From Bradyrhizobium jicamae (lineage in GTDB: Bacteria > Pseudomonadota > Alphaproteobacteria > Rhizobiales > Xanthobacteraceae): DNA of 64,000 bases. Location: positions 95,890 through 159,889 of the forward strand of contig NZ_JAFCKQ010000013.1 in the NCBI RefSeq assembly GCF_018130215.1, written 5' to 3'. This document shows, in pieces, positions 48,090-56,624 of this stretch. Both the position numbers and the translations under genes were made by a program. Positions within the stretch are counted from its first letter, which is position 1. Each line of letters begins with the position of its first letter. The notes under the pieces are model-generated. The model was not told where the DNA came from, made no database searches, and was given only the letters and a program-made list of their open reading frames with translations.

Positions 48090-49301
48090 TCAGCTCGATT
48101 TTGATTTCAGCATCGCCGTTGTCAATGGCACAAGCATAATGCCCTTCGAGTCCAGGCTCTTGATCCAGCTGGCCAGCCGCTCGATCGATACCGGCAGCGC
48201 CGAGGCGACGCCGATGGCGGTTCCGCGTTCCTTGGCGAGCGTCTCCAGCTTGACCAGCGTGCGGTCGATTTCCGCCGAGGTCGGCACCGCATCGATAGTG
48301 AAATCGGCCTTGGCAAACGGCATGGCCTGCCCTGCCGCCAGTGACTGGGCGACGCTCCTCGGGGTGGAACCATCGTCGAAATATCCGAGGCCGCGCTTTG
48401 CCGCCTCGCGGACGATCGGTTGCATGACGAGATCGGTCGCAACGAATCGAGCGCCCATGAAGTTCGCGATGCCTGCGTAGCCCTGCAGCCGGCTCAGGTG
48501 CCAATAAAGGCGGTCGAGGTTCTGTTCGCTTGGCAGCGTCGTCAGCAGCGTCTGCGGTCCCGGATCGTTGTCGGGGTAGTCGAACGGCTCCATCGGGATT
48601 TGCAGCAGGATCTCATGCCGCTGCGCCCGGGCGCGTTCGGCCAGCTTGCCGGGGTCGGCCCCGTAGGGCGTGAAGGCCAGCGTCACCGCCGAAGGCAGTT
48701 TGACGATAGCGTCGGCGGTCTTGGCGGCGCCGACACCGAGGCCTGCGACCACGACCGCCACCACGGGCATCCCGGCGGCCTTGGCGCGGTCGGCGTCGGC
48801 TGCATAGACGGTGAAGGGCTTCAGCCCGTCTGCGACCATGGGGATCATGCCGTAACGCGTTTTTTCCAGAAGGCGAGGGTCGACCCCTGCCATGGCTGCG
48901 ACGGGCGCCGGGCTGTCGGCGTTGCCCTTGTCGGCCGGGTCACCGGCGCCGATCACGACGTCCTGGCGCTTGCCGCTCGAGCCGTCGATGATGGTGACGG
49001 TCCGTGCATCGCTTGCGGCCGGCGGCTTGGGAGCCGATTTCACGGCCACTGCGGCCTGGCTGGCCGGCGCCTGCTTGTCCACTGCCGCAGGCGTGTCCTG
49101 CTTGCGGAGCGCGATATGGGCGATCGGCTCGCCCCCGAGCGGATTGTCGTTGAACAGCGCGACGCCGACGAACCCGACCAGCACGAGCCCAAGCAGCACG
49201 GCGAGCGCCTGCATCGCCGTGAACGGCAGGCGAAACCGGCGCGTCCTGCTCACGGTGTCCTGCCCGAGCGGCGTGCTTAGTTCGTCGGCCGCCTCTGCCA
49301 T
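48090..49301 (-). CDS. Divergent polysaccharide deacetylase family protein (DUF610/YibQ)
   Basis: This is a 403-residue protein with a cytoplasmic start, one membrane anchor (about 29-50) and a long Ala/Lys-rich linker. The divergent polysaccharide deacetylase domain (about 170-400) belongs to the family that includes E. coli YibQ. Recognisable blocks are VVAVVVAGLGVGAAKTADAI, LPSAVTLAFTPYG, EILLQIPMEPFDYPDNDPGP and NFMGARFVATD. The function is unproven but probably concerns periplasmic glycans. It lies between ctpA and rppH in the order rppH, deacetylase, ctpA, EnvC-like, which is conserved in Alphaproteobacteria. Confidence 0.88.
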   Translation of the reverse strand: MAEAADELSTPLGQDTVSRTRRFRLPFTAMQALAVLLGLVLVGFVGVALFNDNPLGGEPIAHIALRKQDTPAAVDKQAPASQAAVAVKSAPKPPAASDARTVTIIDGSSGKRQDVVIGAGDPADKGNADSPAPVAAMAGVDPRLLEKTRYGMIPMVADGLKPFTVYAADADRAKAAGMPVVAVVVAGLGVGAAKTADAIVKLPSAVTLAFTPYGADPGKLAERARAQRHEILLQIPMEPFDYPDNDPGPQTLLTTLPSEQNLDRLYWHLSRLQGYAGIANFMGARFVATDLVMQPIVREAAKRGLGYFDDGSTPRSVAQSLAAGQAMPFAKADFTIDAVPTSAEIDRTLVKLETLAKERGTAIGVASALPVSIERLASWIKSLDSKGIMLVPLTTAMLKSKSS

Positions 49302-49399
49302 GACCCTCCCCGAATCAACAGCGCAAACGATACCACGGCGCGGCGCATTCCTGTGCGTGCCCGATCCCCGTCAGAGCCCGGTGCGGACTCGGAAACGCA

Positions 49400-49423
49400 A
49401 AAGGGCGGCGCGAAGGCCGCCCC
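49400..49423 (-). terminator. Intrinsic terminator of the ctpA unit
   Basis: On the minus strand GGGCGGC and GCCGCCC form a 7-bp stem with a CTTCGC loop, followed by TTTTGCG. It lies 35 bp after ctpA and before the deacetylase gene. Confidence 0.7.
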
Positions 49424-49457
49424 TTGTCGAATCAGTTCTGAACCGGGCTTGCCGGGA

Positions 49458-50831
49458 TCAGTTGTCGGACTTGCCAGCCGGCTTGTCGCCTGCGGCCTTG
49501 TCGGTCGCCGCGGCAGGCGCCGGAGGCGTGGTCGCATTCGCGGTCGACTTGATGCCGTGTAGCAGGTCGTCAGCCATCTTGAGCGCCTTGTCGTCCTTGG
49601 CATCCGGCGGCACGTAGGATTGCGAGCCGGTCTTCTCGTCGCCGTCGTTCTTCAGATGGCCGCGCAGCGAGGCCTCGCCCTTGGTGTCGGTGCGCGCCTT
49701 CAGCTCGTCCGGCACGTCCTGCAGCACCTCGATGTCGGGAACGATGCCCTTGGCCTGGATCGACTTGCCCGAAGGCGTGTAGTAGCGCGCGGTGGTCAGG
49801 CGGAGCGCGCCATTGCCCGAGCCGAGCGGGATGATGGTCTGCACCGAGCCCTTGCCGAACGAGCGCGTTCCGACCAGCGTCGCGCGCTTGTGGTCCTGCA
49901 GCGCGCCGGCAACGATTTCGGAGGCCGAGGCCGAGCCGCCGTTGATCAGCACGATGACCGGCTTGCCCTTGGTGAGGTCGCCCGGGTGAGCGGTGCGGCG
50001 CTGCGTTTCCTCGGCGTTGCGTCCGCGGGTCGAGACGATCTCGCCGCGCTCAAGGAACGCATCGGAGACCGTGACCGCTTCCTCCAGCAGGCCGCCGGGG
50101 TTGTTGCGCAGATCGATGATGTAGCCCTTCAGCTTGTCGCCGATCTGGCCCTGCAGATTGGCGATCTCCTTCTTCAGGCCTTCGGTGGTCTGCTCGTTGA
50201 AGGTGGTGATGCGGATGTAGGCGATGTCGTCGGCCTCGACGTGGGCGCGCACCGAGCGGACGCGGATGTTGTCGCGCACCAGCGTGACGTCGATCGGATT
50301 GTCCTGGCCCTTGCGGATGATCTTGAGCTTGATCTTGGTGTTGACCGGACCGCGCATCTTCTCGACGGCCTGGTTCAGGGTCAGGCCCTGCACCTGCTCA
50401 TCGTCGAGCTGGGTGATGATGTCGTTGGCCATGATGCCGGCCTTCGACGCAGGAGTGTCGTCGATCGGCGAGACCACCTTGATCAGGCCGTCCTCCATCG
50501 TGACCTCGATGCCGAGGCCGCCGAACTCGCCGCGGGTCTGCACCTGCATGTCGCGGAAGCTCTTGGCATCCATGTAACTGGAATGCGGATCGAGGCCGGA
50601 CAGCATGCCGGAGATCGCGGATTCGACAAGCTTGCTGTCGTCCGGCTTCTCGACATAGTCGCTGCGCACCCGCTCGAACACGTCGCCGAACAGGTTGAGC
50701 TGGCGATAGGTGTCAGAGGTCGCGGCGCGCGCGCTCGATCCCATCAGCACAGCGCGGGGCTGCGTGACGAAAAGCGTCAATGCCGCGCCGGTGGCGGCGC
50801 TGAGGAGAATTAGAGAAGTCTTGCGCATCAT
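49458..50831 (-). CDS. ctpA: Carboxy-terminal processing protease CtpA (S41)
   Basis: This is a 457-residue periplasmic serine protease with a signal peptide or anchor at the start (LILLSAATGAALTLFV). A PDZ domain (about 100-180, with GGLGIEVTMEDGLIKVVSPI) precedes the S41 domain. The latter carries the catalytic Ser in NGGSASASEIVAGAL (near residue 303) and the Lys in TRSFGKGSVQT. Such proteases trim envelope proteins, including peptidoglycan hydrolases. The tail is Ala/Lys-rich. Its ATG overlaps the stop of the EnvC-like gene by four bases, linking the protease to a division factor. Confidence 0.95.
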   Translation of the reverse strand: MMRKTSLILLSAATGAALTLFVTQPRAVLMGSSARAATSDTYRQLNLFGDVFERVRSDYVEKPDDSKLVESAISGMLSGLDPHSSYMDAKSFRDMQVQTRGEFGGLGIEVTMEDGLIKVVSPIDDTPASKAGIMANDIITQLDDEQVQGLTLNQAVEKMRGPVNTKIKLKIIRKGQDNPIDVTLVRDNIRVRSVRAHVEADDIAYIRITTFNEQTTEGLKKEIANLQGQIGDKLKGYIIDLRNNPGGLLEEAVTVSDAFLERGEIVSTRGRNAEETQRRTAHPGDLTKGKPVIVLINGGSASASEIVAGALQDHKRATLVGTRSFGKGSVQTIIPLGSGNGALRLTTARYYTPSGKSIQAKGIVPDIEVLQDVPDELKARTDTKGEASLRGHLKNDGDEKTGSQSYVPPDAKDDKALKMADDLLHGIKSTANATTPPAPAAATDKAAGDKPAGKSDN

Positions 50832-52195
50832 CCGCGAACCTTTTCGCCTTCATTTGCGGTCCACCATGGACCTGGATCGATTGGAGTGCCGTCTTTGCGG
50901 AACTCGACGTAGAGCACTGGCTGGCTCGCATTGGTCGCGAGAATGGATGCGACCTGGGATGTGGACCCCATCGTCGCGACCGGCTCCCCCGTAAGTACAA
51001 ACTGGCCGATGTTTACCGAAATACGCTCCATCCCGGCGATCAGGACATGATACCCGCCCCCGGCATTGAGGATCAAGAGTTGTCCGTAAGAGCGGAAAGG
51101 ACCCGCATAGACAACCCACCCGTCACACGGGGTTGTGACCTGTGCGCCGGCCTTGGTTGCCAAGGAAATGCCTTTTTGTACACCGCCGGAGCCGTCGGAA
51201 CCGCCAAAATCGCGAATCTTGGTGCCGTTAACCGGGTATGAGAACAGGCCTTTGGCCGAGGCGAAGGCGACCGCCGGGCTCATCCGGGCCGGGTCCTTGA
51301 GAGCTCCCAGGTTCGGCTTGCCGTTAACCGTCGCGGGCGCGCCCTGGAGGCTGGCCGTCGCGGCGGCCTTGGCCGCGCTCTTGAGGTCCTGCTCCATCTT
51401 GGCGATCAGGCCCTGCAGGCTGTCGGCCTGCTTGGACAGCGCAATGGCGCGGGCGCCCTCCGCCTGCATGTCCTGCTCGGCGGCGCTCTGTTGCCGCTGC
51501 CGCTCGTCGACGAGCGCGGCGAGCCGGGTCTGGTCGTCCTTGAGCTTGTCGCGGTCGCGCGCCAGCGTGTCGCGCTCGGTCGAGATGGTCTTGCGCAGCG
51601 CGACCAGCTCGCCGAGATCGGTCGCAAGCTTCTCGGCCCGGCCGCGCAATTCCGGCACCACGGCGCCGAGCAGCATCGCGGTGCGCAGCGATTGCAGCGC
51701 ATCCTCGGGTCGCACCAGCAGCGCCGGCGGAGTGCGTCGTCCGGCGCGCTGAAGCGCGGCGAGCACTTCGATGACCTCGGCGCGGCGCGAATCGAGCGAG
51801 GCGCGGATCTCCCGCTCGCGACCGTCGAGCGCCTGTAGCCGCGCCTCTGCGTCGACGATCCGCGCCTCGACGCCGCGCACCTGGCCGGCGATATCGATCA
51901 GCTGCTGGTTGAGCTTGCTGCGGTCCTGGCCGATCGCCGCGATGTCGGCTTTCAGCTTCTCCTGGAGCTCGGTGGCCTTGCGCTGTTGCTCGCGCGCGGC
52001 TTCGAGCTCCTGCTCACGCTGCTTGATGGCGTCGGGCGACGTTGCGTCGGCCTGTTGCGGCGGCGGCGCGGCTTGCGCGCGCGCCGGTGTCAGCGGACAT
52101 GCCGCGAGCATGGCGGCTGAAAGCGACAGCGATATCGGCAGCCAGGCGCGGCGAGCGGCGCCGGAGTGCAAAACTGTGTTCCCGTCGTGCTGCAT
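50828..52195 (-). CDS. EnvC-like murein hydrolase activator with degenerate LytM domain
   Basis: This is a 455-residue periplasmic protein with a signal peptide (about 1-40). A long coiled coil (about 50-270, rich in Glu, Arg, Gln and Leu heptads) leads to a C-terminal M23/LytM domain (about 330-450). The metal ligands are lost: the usual HxxxD is QKGISLATKAG and the final HxH is LYVEFRKDG. It should therefore not cut peptidoglycan but activate an amidase, as EnvC does in E. coli and LdpF is thought to do in Caulobacter. It is cotranscribed with ctpA (4-bp overlap) and follows rlmH. Confidence 0.9.
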   Translation of the reverse strand: MQHDGNTVLHSGAARRAWLPISLSLSAAMLAACPLTPARAQAAPPPQQADATSPDAIKQREQELEAAREQQRKATELQEKLKADIAAIGQDRSKLNQQLIDIAGQVRGVEARIVDAEARLQALDGREREIRASLDSRRAEVIEVLAALQRAGRRTPPALLVRPEDALQSLRTAMLLGAVVPELRGRAEKLATDLGELVALRKTISTERDTLARDRDKLKDDQTRLAALVDERQRQQSAAEQDMQAEGARAIALSKQADSLQGLIAKMEQDLKSAAKAAATASLQGAPATVNGKPNLGALKDPARMSPAVAFASAKGLFSYPVNGTKIRDFGGSDGSGGVQKGISLATKAGAQVTTPCDGWVVYAGPFRSYGQLLILNAGGGYHVLIAGMERISVNIGQFVLTGEPVATMGSTSQVASILATNASQPVLYVEFRKDGTPIDPGPWWTANEGEKVRG

Positions 52196-52234
52196 GCGAT
52201 GTGTTCAGCGCTCTCGCCCCGTCACCGCGCGCGA

Positions 52235-52714
52235 TCAAACGCGGTGATAGGGGTGGCCGGCCAGAATGGTCGCGGCACGATATACCTGTTCCAGAAGCAT
52301 GATGCGGACCATTTGATGCGGCCAGGTCGCCGAGCCGTACGCGATGCGGAGCGCAGCCTTGCGCTGCAATTCGGGCGAAAGTCCGTCGGCGCCGCCGATC
52401 ATGAAGACGGCATTCGCGCCCTCGTCGCGCCAGCGGCCGAGTTGCCGGGCAAAGGCTGCGCTATCGATGCTCTTGCCGTGCTCGTCGAGCGCCACCAGCA
52501 CGTGCTTGTCCGGCATCAGCGCCGAGATGGAAGCAGCCTCTTCGGTGATCCGCGCGCCGGCGTCTCGCGCGCGGCTTTCGGCAATTTCGTGGACCTCGAG
52601 GCCGCGGAAGCCGAGCTTGCGGCCGATGTCGTCGAAGCGCTCGCGGTAGCGCTCGGCGAGCTCCCGTTCCGGGCCCTGTTTCAGTCGGCCGATGCAGATC
52701 ACGACGAGGCGCAT
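52235..52714 (-). CDS. rlmH: 23S rRNA pseudouridine-1915 N3-methyltransferase RlmH
   Basis: This is a 159-residue SPOUT methyltransferase that modifies pseudouridine 1915 in helix 69 of 23S rRNA. It shows the start MRLVVICIGRLKQGPERELAERYRER, the SAM-binding FMIGGADGLSP knot and the C-terminal MVRIMLLEQVYRAATILAGHPYHR, which is diagnostic. The length is normal. The order rsfS, rlmH, EnvC-like, ctpA is conserved in Alphaproteobacteria. Confidence 0.97.
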   Translation of the reverse strand: MRLVVICIGRLKQGPERELAERYRERFDDIGRKLGFRGLEVHEIAESRARDAGARITEEAASISALMPDKHVLVALDEHGKSIDSAAFARQLGRWRDEGANAVFMIGGADGLSPELQRKAALRIAYGSATWPHQMVRIMLLEQVYRAATILAGHPYHRV

Positions 52715-52764
52715 TAACGCACGTTACCATGCGCCTCAGCCGATTCGCATCGGCTCCGGAAAAC

Positions 52765-53199
52765 CTAGACCGCCGCGACCGCCGGGTTCTGAGTCCACAA
52801 CCGTTCGAGGTTGTAGAACTCGCGTACCTCGGGTCTGAACACGTGCACGATCACGTCGCCGGAGTCGATCAGCACCCAGTCGCAATTGGGCAAGCCCTCG
52901 ACATGGACGCTCTTGACCCCGCTTTCCTTCAGGCCCTTCGTCACATTTTCCGCGATCGCACCGACGTGCCGGTTGGCCCGGCCCGAAGTGATGATCATGT
53001 AGTCGGAATATGCGGATTTGCCGCGAAGGTCGATGGTGACCGTTTCTTCCGCCTTCATGTCGTCGAGGCGGGAGAGGATCAGGTTCAGCGTCTTGTTGGC
53101 ATCCGGTTCGTGGGCGTCCGGTTGCGCCTGCAAGGCCGCGGTTTTCGTCGATGTTTTACGCGCAGTCTTGGGAACCTTGGGTAAAACAGACTTGGACAA
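52765..53199 (-). CDS. rsfS: Ribosomal silencing factor RsfS
   Basis: This is a 144-residue RsfS/RsfA protein that binds uL14 and blocks subunit joining when growth slows. The conserved domain (about 35-140) shows LILSRLDDMKAEETVTIDLRGKSAYSDYMIITSGRANRH, then VEGLPNCDWVLIDSGDVIVHVFRPEVREFYNLERLW. A Lys/Thr-rich N-terminal extension begins at a TTG; no ATG is available before the domain, so the exact start is uncertain. It lies between nadD and rlmH in the usual order. Confidence 0.92.
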   Translation of the reverse strand: MSKSVLPKVPKTARKTSTKTAALQAQPDAHEPDANKTLNLILSRLDDMKAEETVTIDLRGKSAYSDYMIITSGRANRHVGAIAENVTKGLKESGVKSVHVEGLPNCDWVLIDSGDVIVHVFRPEVREFYNLERLWTQNPAVAAV

Positions 53200-53319
53200 T
53201 ACAGATGTGGCCAGGGACCATTCCTTTCACTGTATCGCGGGGCCGAATCCTCGGCACCCACACACCATACTACGCATGTGGGGTTAATGGTTTCAATATT
53301 CCAGTAACCCTCATGTGCT

Positions 53320-53961
53320 TCACGCCGTTCTCCAGCTCCCGTCCGGGTTCCGGAGTCCGGTCGAAGACAGTTTGGATTTCATGCCGGTGAGGAAGACCCA
53401 GGCCGGGGCCTGCTGGTCGGCCAGCCGGGTGGCCTGGTTCTCGGGCAAGCGGTAGCGCGCCAGCGCCAGCGCCGCGGGCGCGGCAAGGGCGCGGAAGCTC
53501 TGCGGCGGGCGGTCGATCACGGCAATCGGTACATCCGAGGCGATGCGCCGCCAATCTTTCCAGCGATGGAATTGCGCGAGGTTGTCAGCGCCCATGATCC
53601 AGACAAAATGCACGCCGGCGACGCGGCGCCGCAATTGGATGATCGTGTCGACAGTGTAGCGCGTACCGATGACAGCTTCGAGACAGCTGATGTCGATGCG
53701 CGGATCGTCGGCGACGCGTTGCGCGGCCTCCGCCCGCTCGGCGAGCGCACGCAGGCCGTCGTGGTTCTTCAGCGGATTGCCTGGCGTCAGGAGCCACCAG
53801 ACGCGATCGAGCTGCAGCCGCTTGAGCGCGAACTGGCTGATCGCGCGATGCGCCGCGTGCGGCGGATTGAACGAGCCGCCGAGCAGGCCGACGCGCATGC
53901 CGTTGGTGTAGAACGGGAGCGCACGGGCTGCGGATGGCTGCGCGGTCGAAGCTTGCTGCAA
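53320..53961 (-). CDS. nadD: Nicotinate-nucleotide adenylyltransferase NadD
   Basis: This is a 213-residue enzyme that adenylates nicotinate mononucleotide in NAD synthesis. The nucleotidyltransferase motif GGSFNPPHAAHR (HxxH) lies near residue 30, GADNLAQFHRWKDW in the middle, and LSSTGLR (the ISSTxIR equivalent) close to the C-terminus. The reading given starts at TTG; an ATG (MRVGLLGGSFN) lies 21 codons later at 53898 and is an equally good start. It belongs to the obgE-proB-proA-nadD-rsfS-rlmH run. Confidence 0.93.
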   Translation of the reverse strand: MQQASTAQPSAARALPFYTNGMRVGLLGGSFNPPHAAHRAISQFALKRLQLDRVWWLLTPGNPLKNHDGLRALAERAEAAQRVADDPRIDISCLEAVIGTRYTVDTIIQLRRRVAGVHFVWIMGADNLAQFHRWKDWRRIASDVPIAVIDRPPQSFRALAAPAALALARYRLPENQATRLADQQAPAWVFLTGMKSKLSSTGLRNPDGSWRTA

Positions 53962-53988
53962 TGGGCTACCGCACGCGTCGAGGGATGA

Positions 53989-55281
53989 TCACGGCCGCGT
54001 CTGTCCCGTGCCGTGAACGCGATATTTGAAGCTCGTCAGCTGCTCGGCGCCGACCGGACCGCGGGCGTGGAATTTTCCGGTCGCGATCCCGATCTCCGCG
54101 CCGAAGCCGAACTCGCCGCCATCGGCAAACTGCGTCGAAGCGTTGTGCAGCACGATCGCCGAGTCGACCTCGCTCAGGAATTTTTCCGCGGCCGTCGCAT
54201 CGTCGGCGACGATCGAATCGGTGTGGTGCGAGCCGTACCTCTGGATATAGGCGATCGCGCCGTCGACGCCGTCGACGACCCGCGCAGCAATCACGGCATC
54301 GAGATATTCCTTGCCCCAATCCTCGTCGGTGGCCGGCTTGACGCGTGCATCGACCTTCTGGGCGGCGGCGTCGCCGCGTACCTCGCAGCCGGCGTCGAGC
54401 AGCATCTCGACCAGCGGCTTGAGGCTGGTCGCCGCAGCGGCGCGATCGACCAGCAGGGTCTCGGCCGCGCCGCAGACGCCGGTACGGCGCATCTTGGCGT
54501 TCAGCACGATCGATTTTGCCATATCGAGGTTTGCGCTGGCGTCGACATAGACGTGGTTGACGCCTTCGAGATGCGCGAACACGAGTACCCGCGCTTCCGC
54601 CTCGACGCGTGAGACCAGGCTCTTGCCTCCGCGTGGCACGATCACGTCGATGCCGCCATTGAGGCCCGACAGCATCAGGCCGACGGCTGCGCGGTCGCGG
54701 GTCGGGACCAGCGTGATCGCGGCTTCCGGCAGGCCGGCCTCGCGCAGACCCTGCACCAGGCAATCATGGATCGCGCGGCAGGAGCGGAAGCTGTCGGAGC
54801 CGCCGCGCAGGATCACGGCGTTTCCGGCCTTCAGGCAAAGCACGCCGGCGTCGGCCGCGACGTTGGGGCGGCTTTCGAAGATCACGCCGATCACGCCGAG
54901 CGGCACGCGTACGCGCTCGATGGTCATGCCGTTCGGGCGCTGCCAGCTTTCGGTGATGGCGCCGACCGGATCGGGAATCCCGCGCACGGTCGCAACGCCA
55001 TCGGCCATGCCGTCGACGCGCGCTTGCGTCAGCGTCAGGCGGTCGAGGAAGGCGGAGGTGATGCCGGCCGCGCGTGCTTCCGCGACATCCTCGGCATTGG
55101 CGGCCAGGATCGCCGGCGCATGCGCGCGAATCGCTGCCGCGATCGCTGCCAGCGCCCGGTTCTTCTGCTCGGGCGGCGCCAGCGCCAGCACGCGCGCGGC
55201 GGCGCGCGCGTTGGCGGCGAGATCGGTCATCAGGGCGGCGAGATCGGCGTTGCCGTCGATCGCCTTCAGAGGCGCGGTCAT
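53989..55281 (-). CDS. proA: Gamma-glutamyl phosphate reductase
   Basis: This is a 430-residue NADPH-dependent enzyme, the second step of proline synthesis from glutamate. It shows the aldehyde-dehydrogenase-like fold with VPLGVIGVIFESRPNV, NAVILRGGSDSFRS and the catalytic Cys in RRTGVCGAAETLLVD (near residue 270). The ending FTSFKYRVHGTGQTRP region, with AEQLTSFKY, is typical. It lies 28 bp before nadD and 123 bp after proB on the same strand. Confidence 0.97.
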   Translation of the reverse strand: MTAPLKAIDGNADLAALMTDLAANARAAARVLALAPPEQKNRALAAIAAAIRAHAPAILAANAEDVAEARAAGITSAFLDRLTLTQARVDGMADGVATVRGIPDPVGAITESWQRPNGMTIERVRVPLGVIGVIFESRPNVAADAGVLCLKAGNAVILRGGSDSFRSCRAIHDCLVQGLREAGLPEAAITLVPTRDRAAVGLMLSGLNGGIDVIVPRGGKSLVSRVEAEARVLVFAHLEGVNHVYVDASANLDMAKSIVLNAKMRRTGVCGAAETLLVDRAAAATSLKPLVEMLLDAGCEVRGDAAAQKVDARVKPATDEDWGKEYLDAVIAARVVDGVDGAIAYIQRYGSHHTDSIVADDATAAEKFLSEVDSAIVLHNASTQFADGGEFGFGAEIGIATGKFHARGPVGAEQLTSFKYRVHGTGQTRP

Positions 55282-55404
55282 GGACGTCCCAGCTTTTGAC
55301 TAACACCATGTTCTAGCATGGCAATTGAGGGGTGGCGAGGCGCGGAACCGGCATGGCAGGTGGGCGGCCGGCTGCCGGCGGTCGGTCCGGCAGGCCATTT
55401 GGGC

Positions 55405-56547
55405 CTATTTGGCCGGGATCGCCCCGGCCGGGCCGATCACGAGATCGTCGCGATGGATCATCTCGGAGCGGCCGCTGGTGCCCAGGATCGCCATCACGTC
55501 GGGCGAGGAGCGGCCCTTGATCTTCTCGGCGTTATCGGCGTCGTAGGCGACAAGGCCGCGGCCGATCTCATGGGTGTCGGGGCCGCGCACCACCACGGCA
55601 TCGCCGCGCGCGAACTGGCCCTCGACCCTGACAACTCCGGCCGGCAGCAGGCTCTTTCCGGCGCGCAGTGCAGCCACCGCGCCGGCATCGATGGTCAGCG
55701 TGCCCTTGGGCTCGAGCGAGCCCGCGATCCAGCGCTTTCGCGCGGTGACGGGATTGGCAGGCGTCAGGAACCAGGTGCAGCGGCTGCCGTCGGCGATCGC
55801 GGCAAGCGGATGCTCGATCTTGCCGGAGGCGATCAGCATATGGGTGCCGGCGGTGGTCGCGATCTTGGCGGCTTCGATCTTGGTGTACATGCCGCCGCGC
55901 GACAGTTCGGATTCGGCGGCCCCCGCCATCGCCTCGATTTCAGACGTCACGCTCTCGACGATCGGGATCAGTTCCGCATCCGGATTGGCCGAAGGCGGCG
56001 CGGTGTAGAGGCCGTCGATGTCGGACAGCAGGATCAGGAGATCCGCGCTCGTCATGGTGGCGACGCGGGCGGCGAGGCGATCATTGTCGCCGTAGCGGAT
56101 CTCGTTGGTGGCGACCGTATCGTTCTCGTTGATCACGGGCACCGCGTGCCATTCCAGCAGCTTGGCGATCGTCGAGCGCGCGTTGAGATAGCGGCGGCGC
56201 TCCTCGGTATCCTGCAGCGTCACGAGGATCTGCCCGGCGCCGATGCCGTGATGGCCGAGCACCTCCGACCAGATCCGCGCCAGTGCGATCTGACCAACCG
56301 CTGCGGCAGCCTGGCTCTCCTCGAGCTTCAGGGGTCCACGCGGCAGCTTCAGCCGGCCGCGGCCGAGCGCGATCGAGCCTGACGAAACCACCATGATCTC
56401 GCGGCCGTCCTTGTGCAGCTTCGCGATGTCGTCGACCAGTGCCGCGAGCCAGGATGCGCGCACCTCACCGGCCTGCGAATCGACCAGCAGGGACGAGCCG
56501 ACCTTGACGACGATGCGGCGGAAATTCTTGAGCGCGGGGCGTTTCAT
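55405..56547 (-). CDS. proB: Glutamate 5-kinase
   Basis: This is a 380-residue amino-acid kinase that phosphorylates glutamate, the first and feedback-regulated step of proline synthesis. The kinase domain begins RRIVVKVGSSLLVD and contains VSSGSIALGRGRL, NENDTVATNEIRYGDNDRLAARVA and a GGMYTKIEAAKIAT loop. A PUA domain (about 285-370) follows. I start at MKRPALKNFRR; longer readings extend into the space after obgE without similarity. It lies 78 bp after obgE on the same strand. Confidence 0.97.
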   Translation of the reverse strand: MKRPALKNFRRIVVKVGSSLLVDSQAGEVRASWLAALVDDIAKLHKDGREIMVVSSGSIALGRGRLKLPRGPLKLEESQAAAAVGQIALARIWSEVLGHHGIGAGQILVTLQDTEERRRYLNARSTIAKLLEWHAVPVINENDTVATNEIRYGDNDRLAARVATMTSADLLILLSDIDGLYTAPPSANPDAELIPIVESVTSEIEAMAGAAESELSRGGMYTKIEAAKIATTAGTHMLIASGKIEHPLAAIADGSRCTWFLTPANPVTARKRWIAGSLEPKGTLTIDAGAVAALRAGKSLLPAGVVRVEGQFARGDAVVVRGPDTHEIGRGLVAYDADNAEKIKGRSSPDVMAILGTSGRSEMIHRDDLVIGPAGAIPAK

Positions 56548-56624
56548 GGGTGCGGTCTGGGACGGATCGAGGGAAGCAATACGCGCCACGTCGAGACTTT
56601 GGAAGTGGCTGACTCGAGGGGCTT

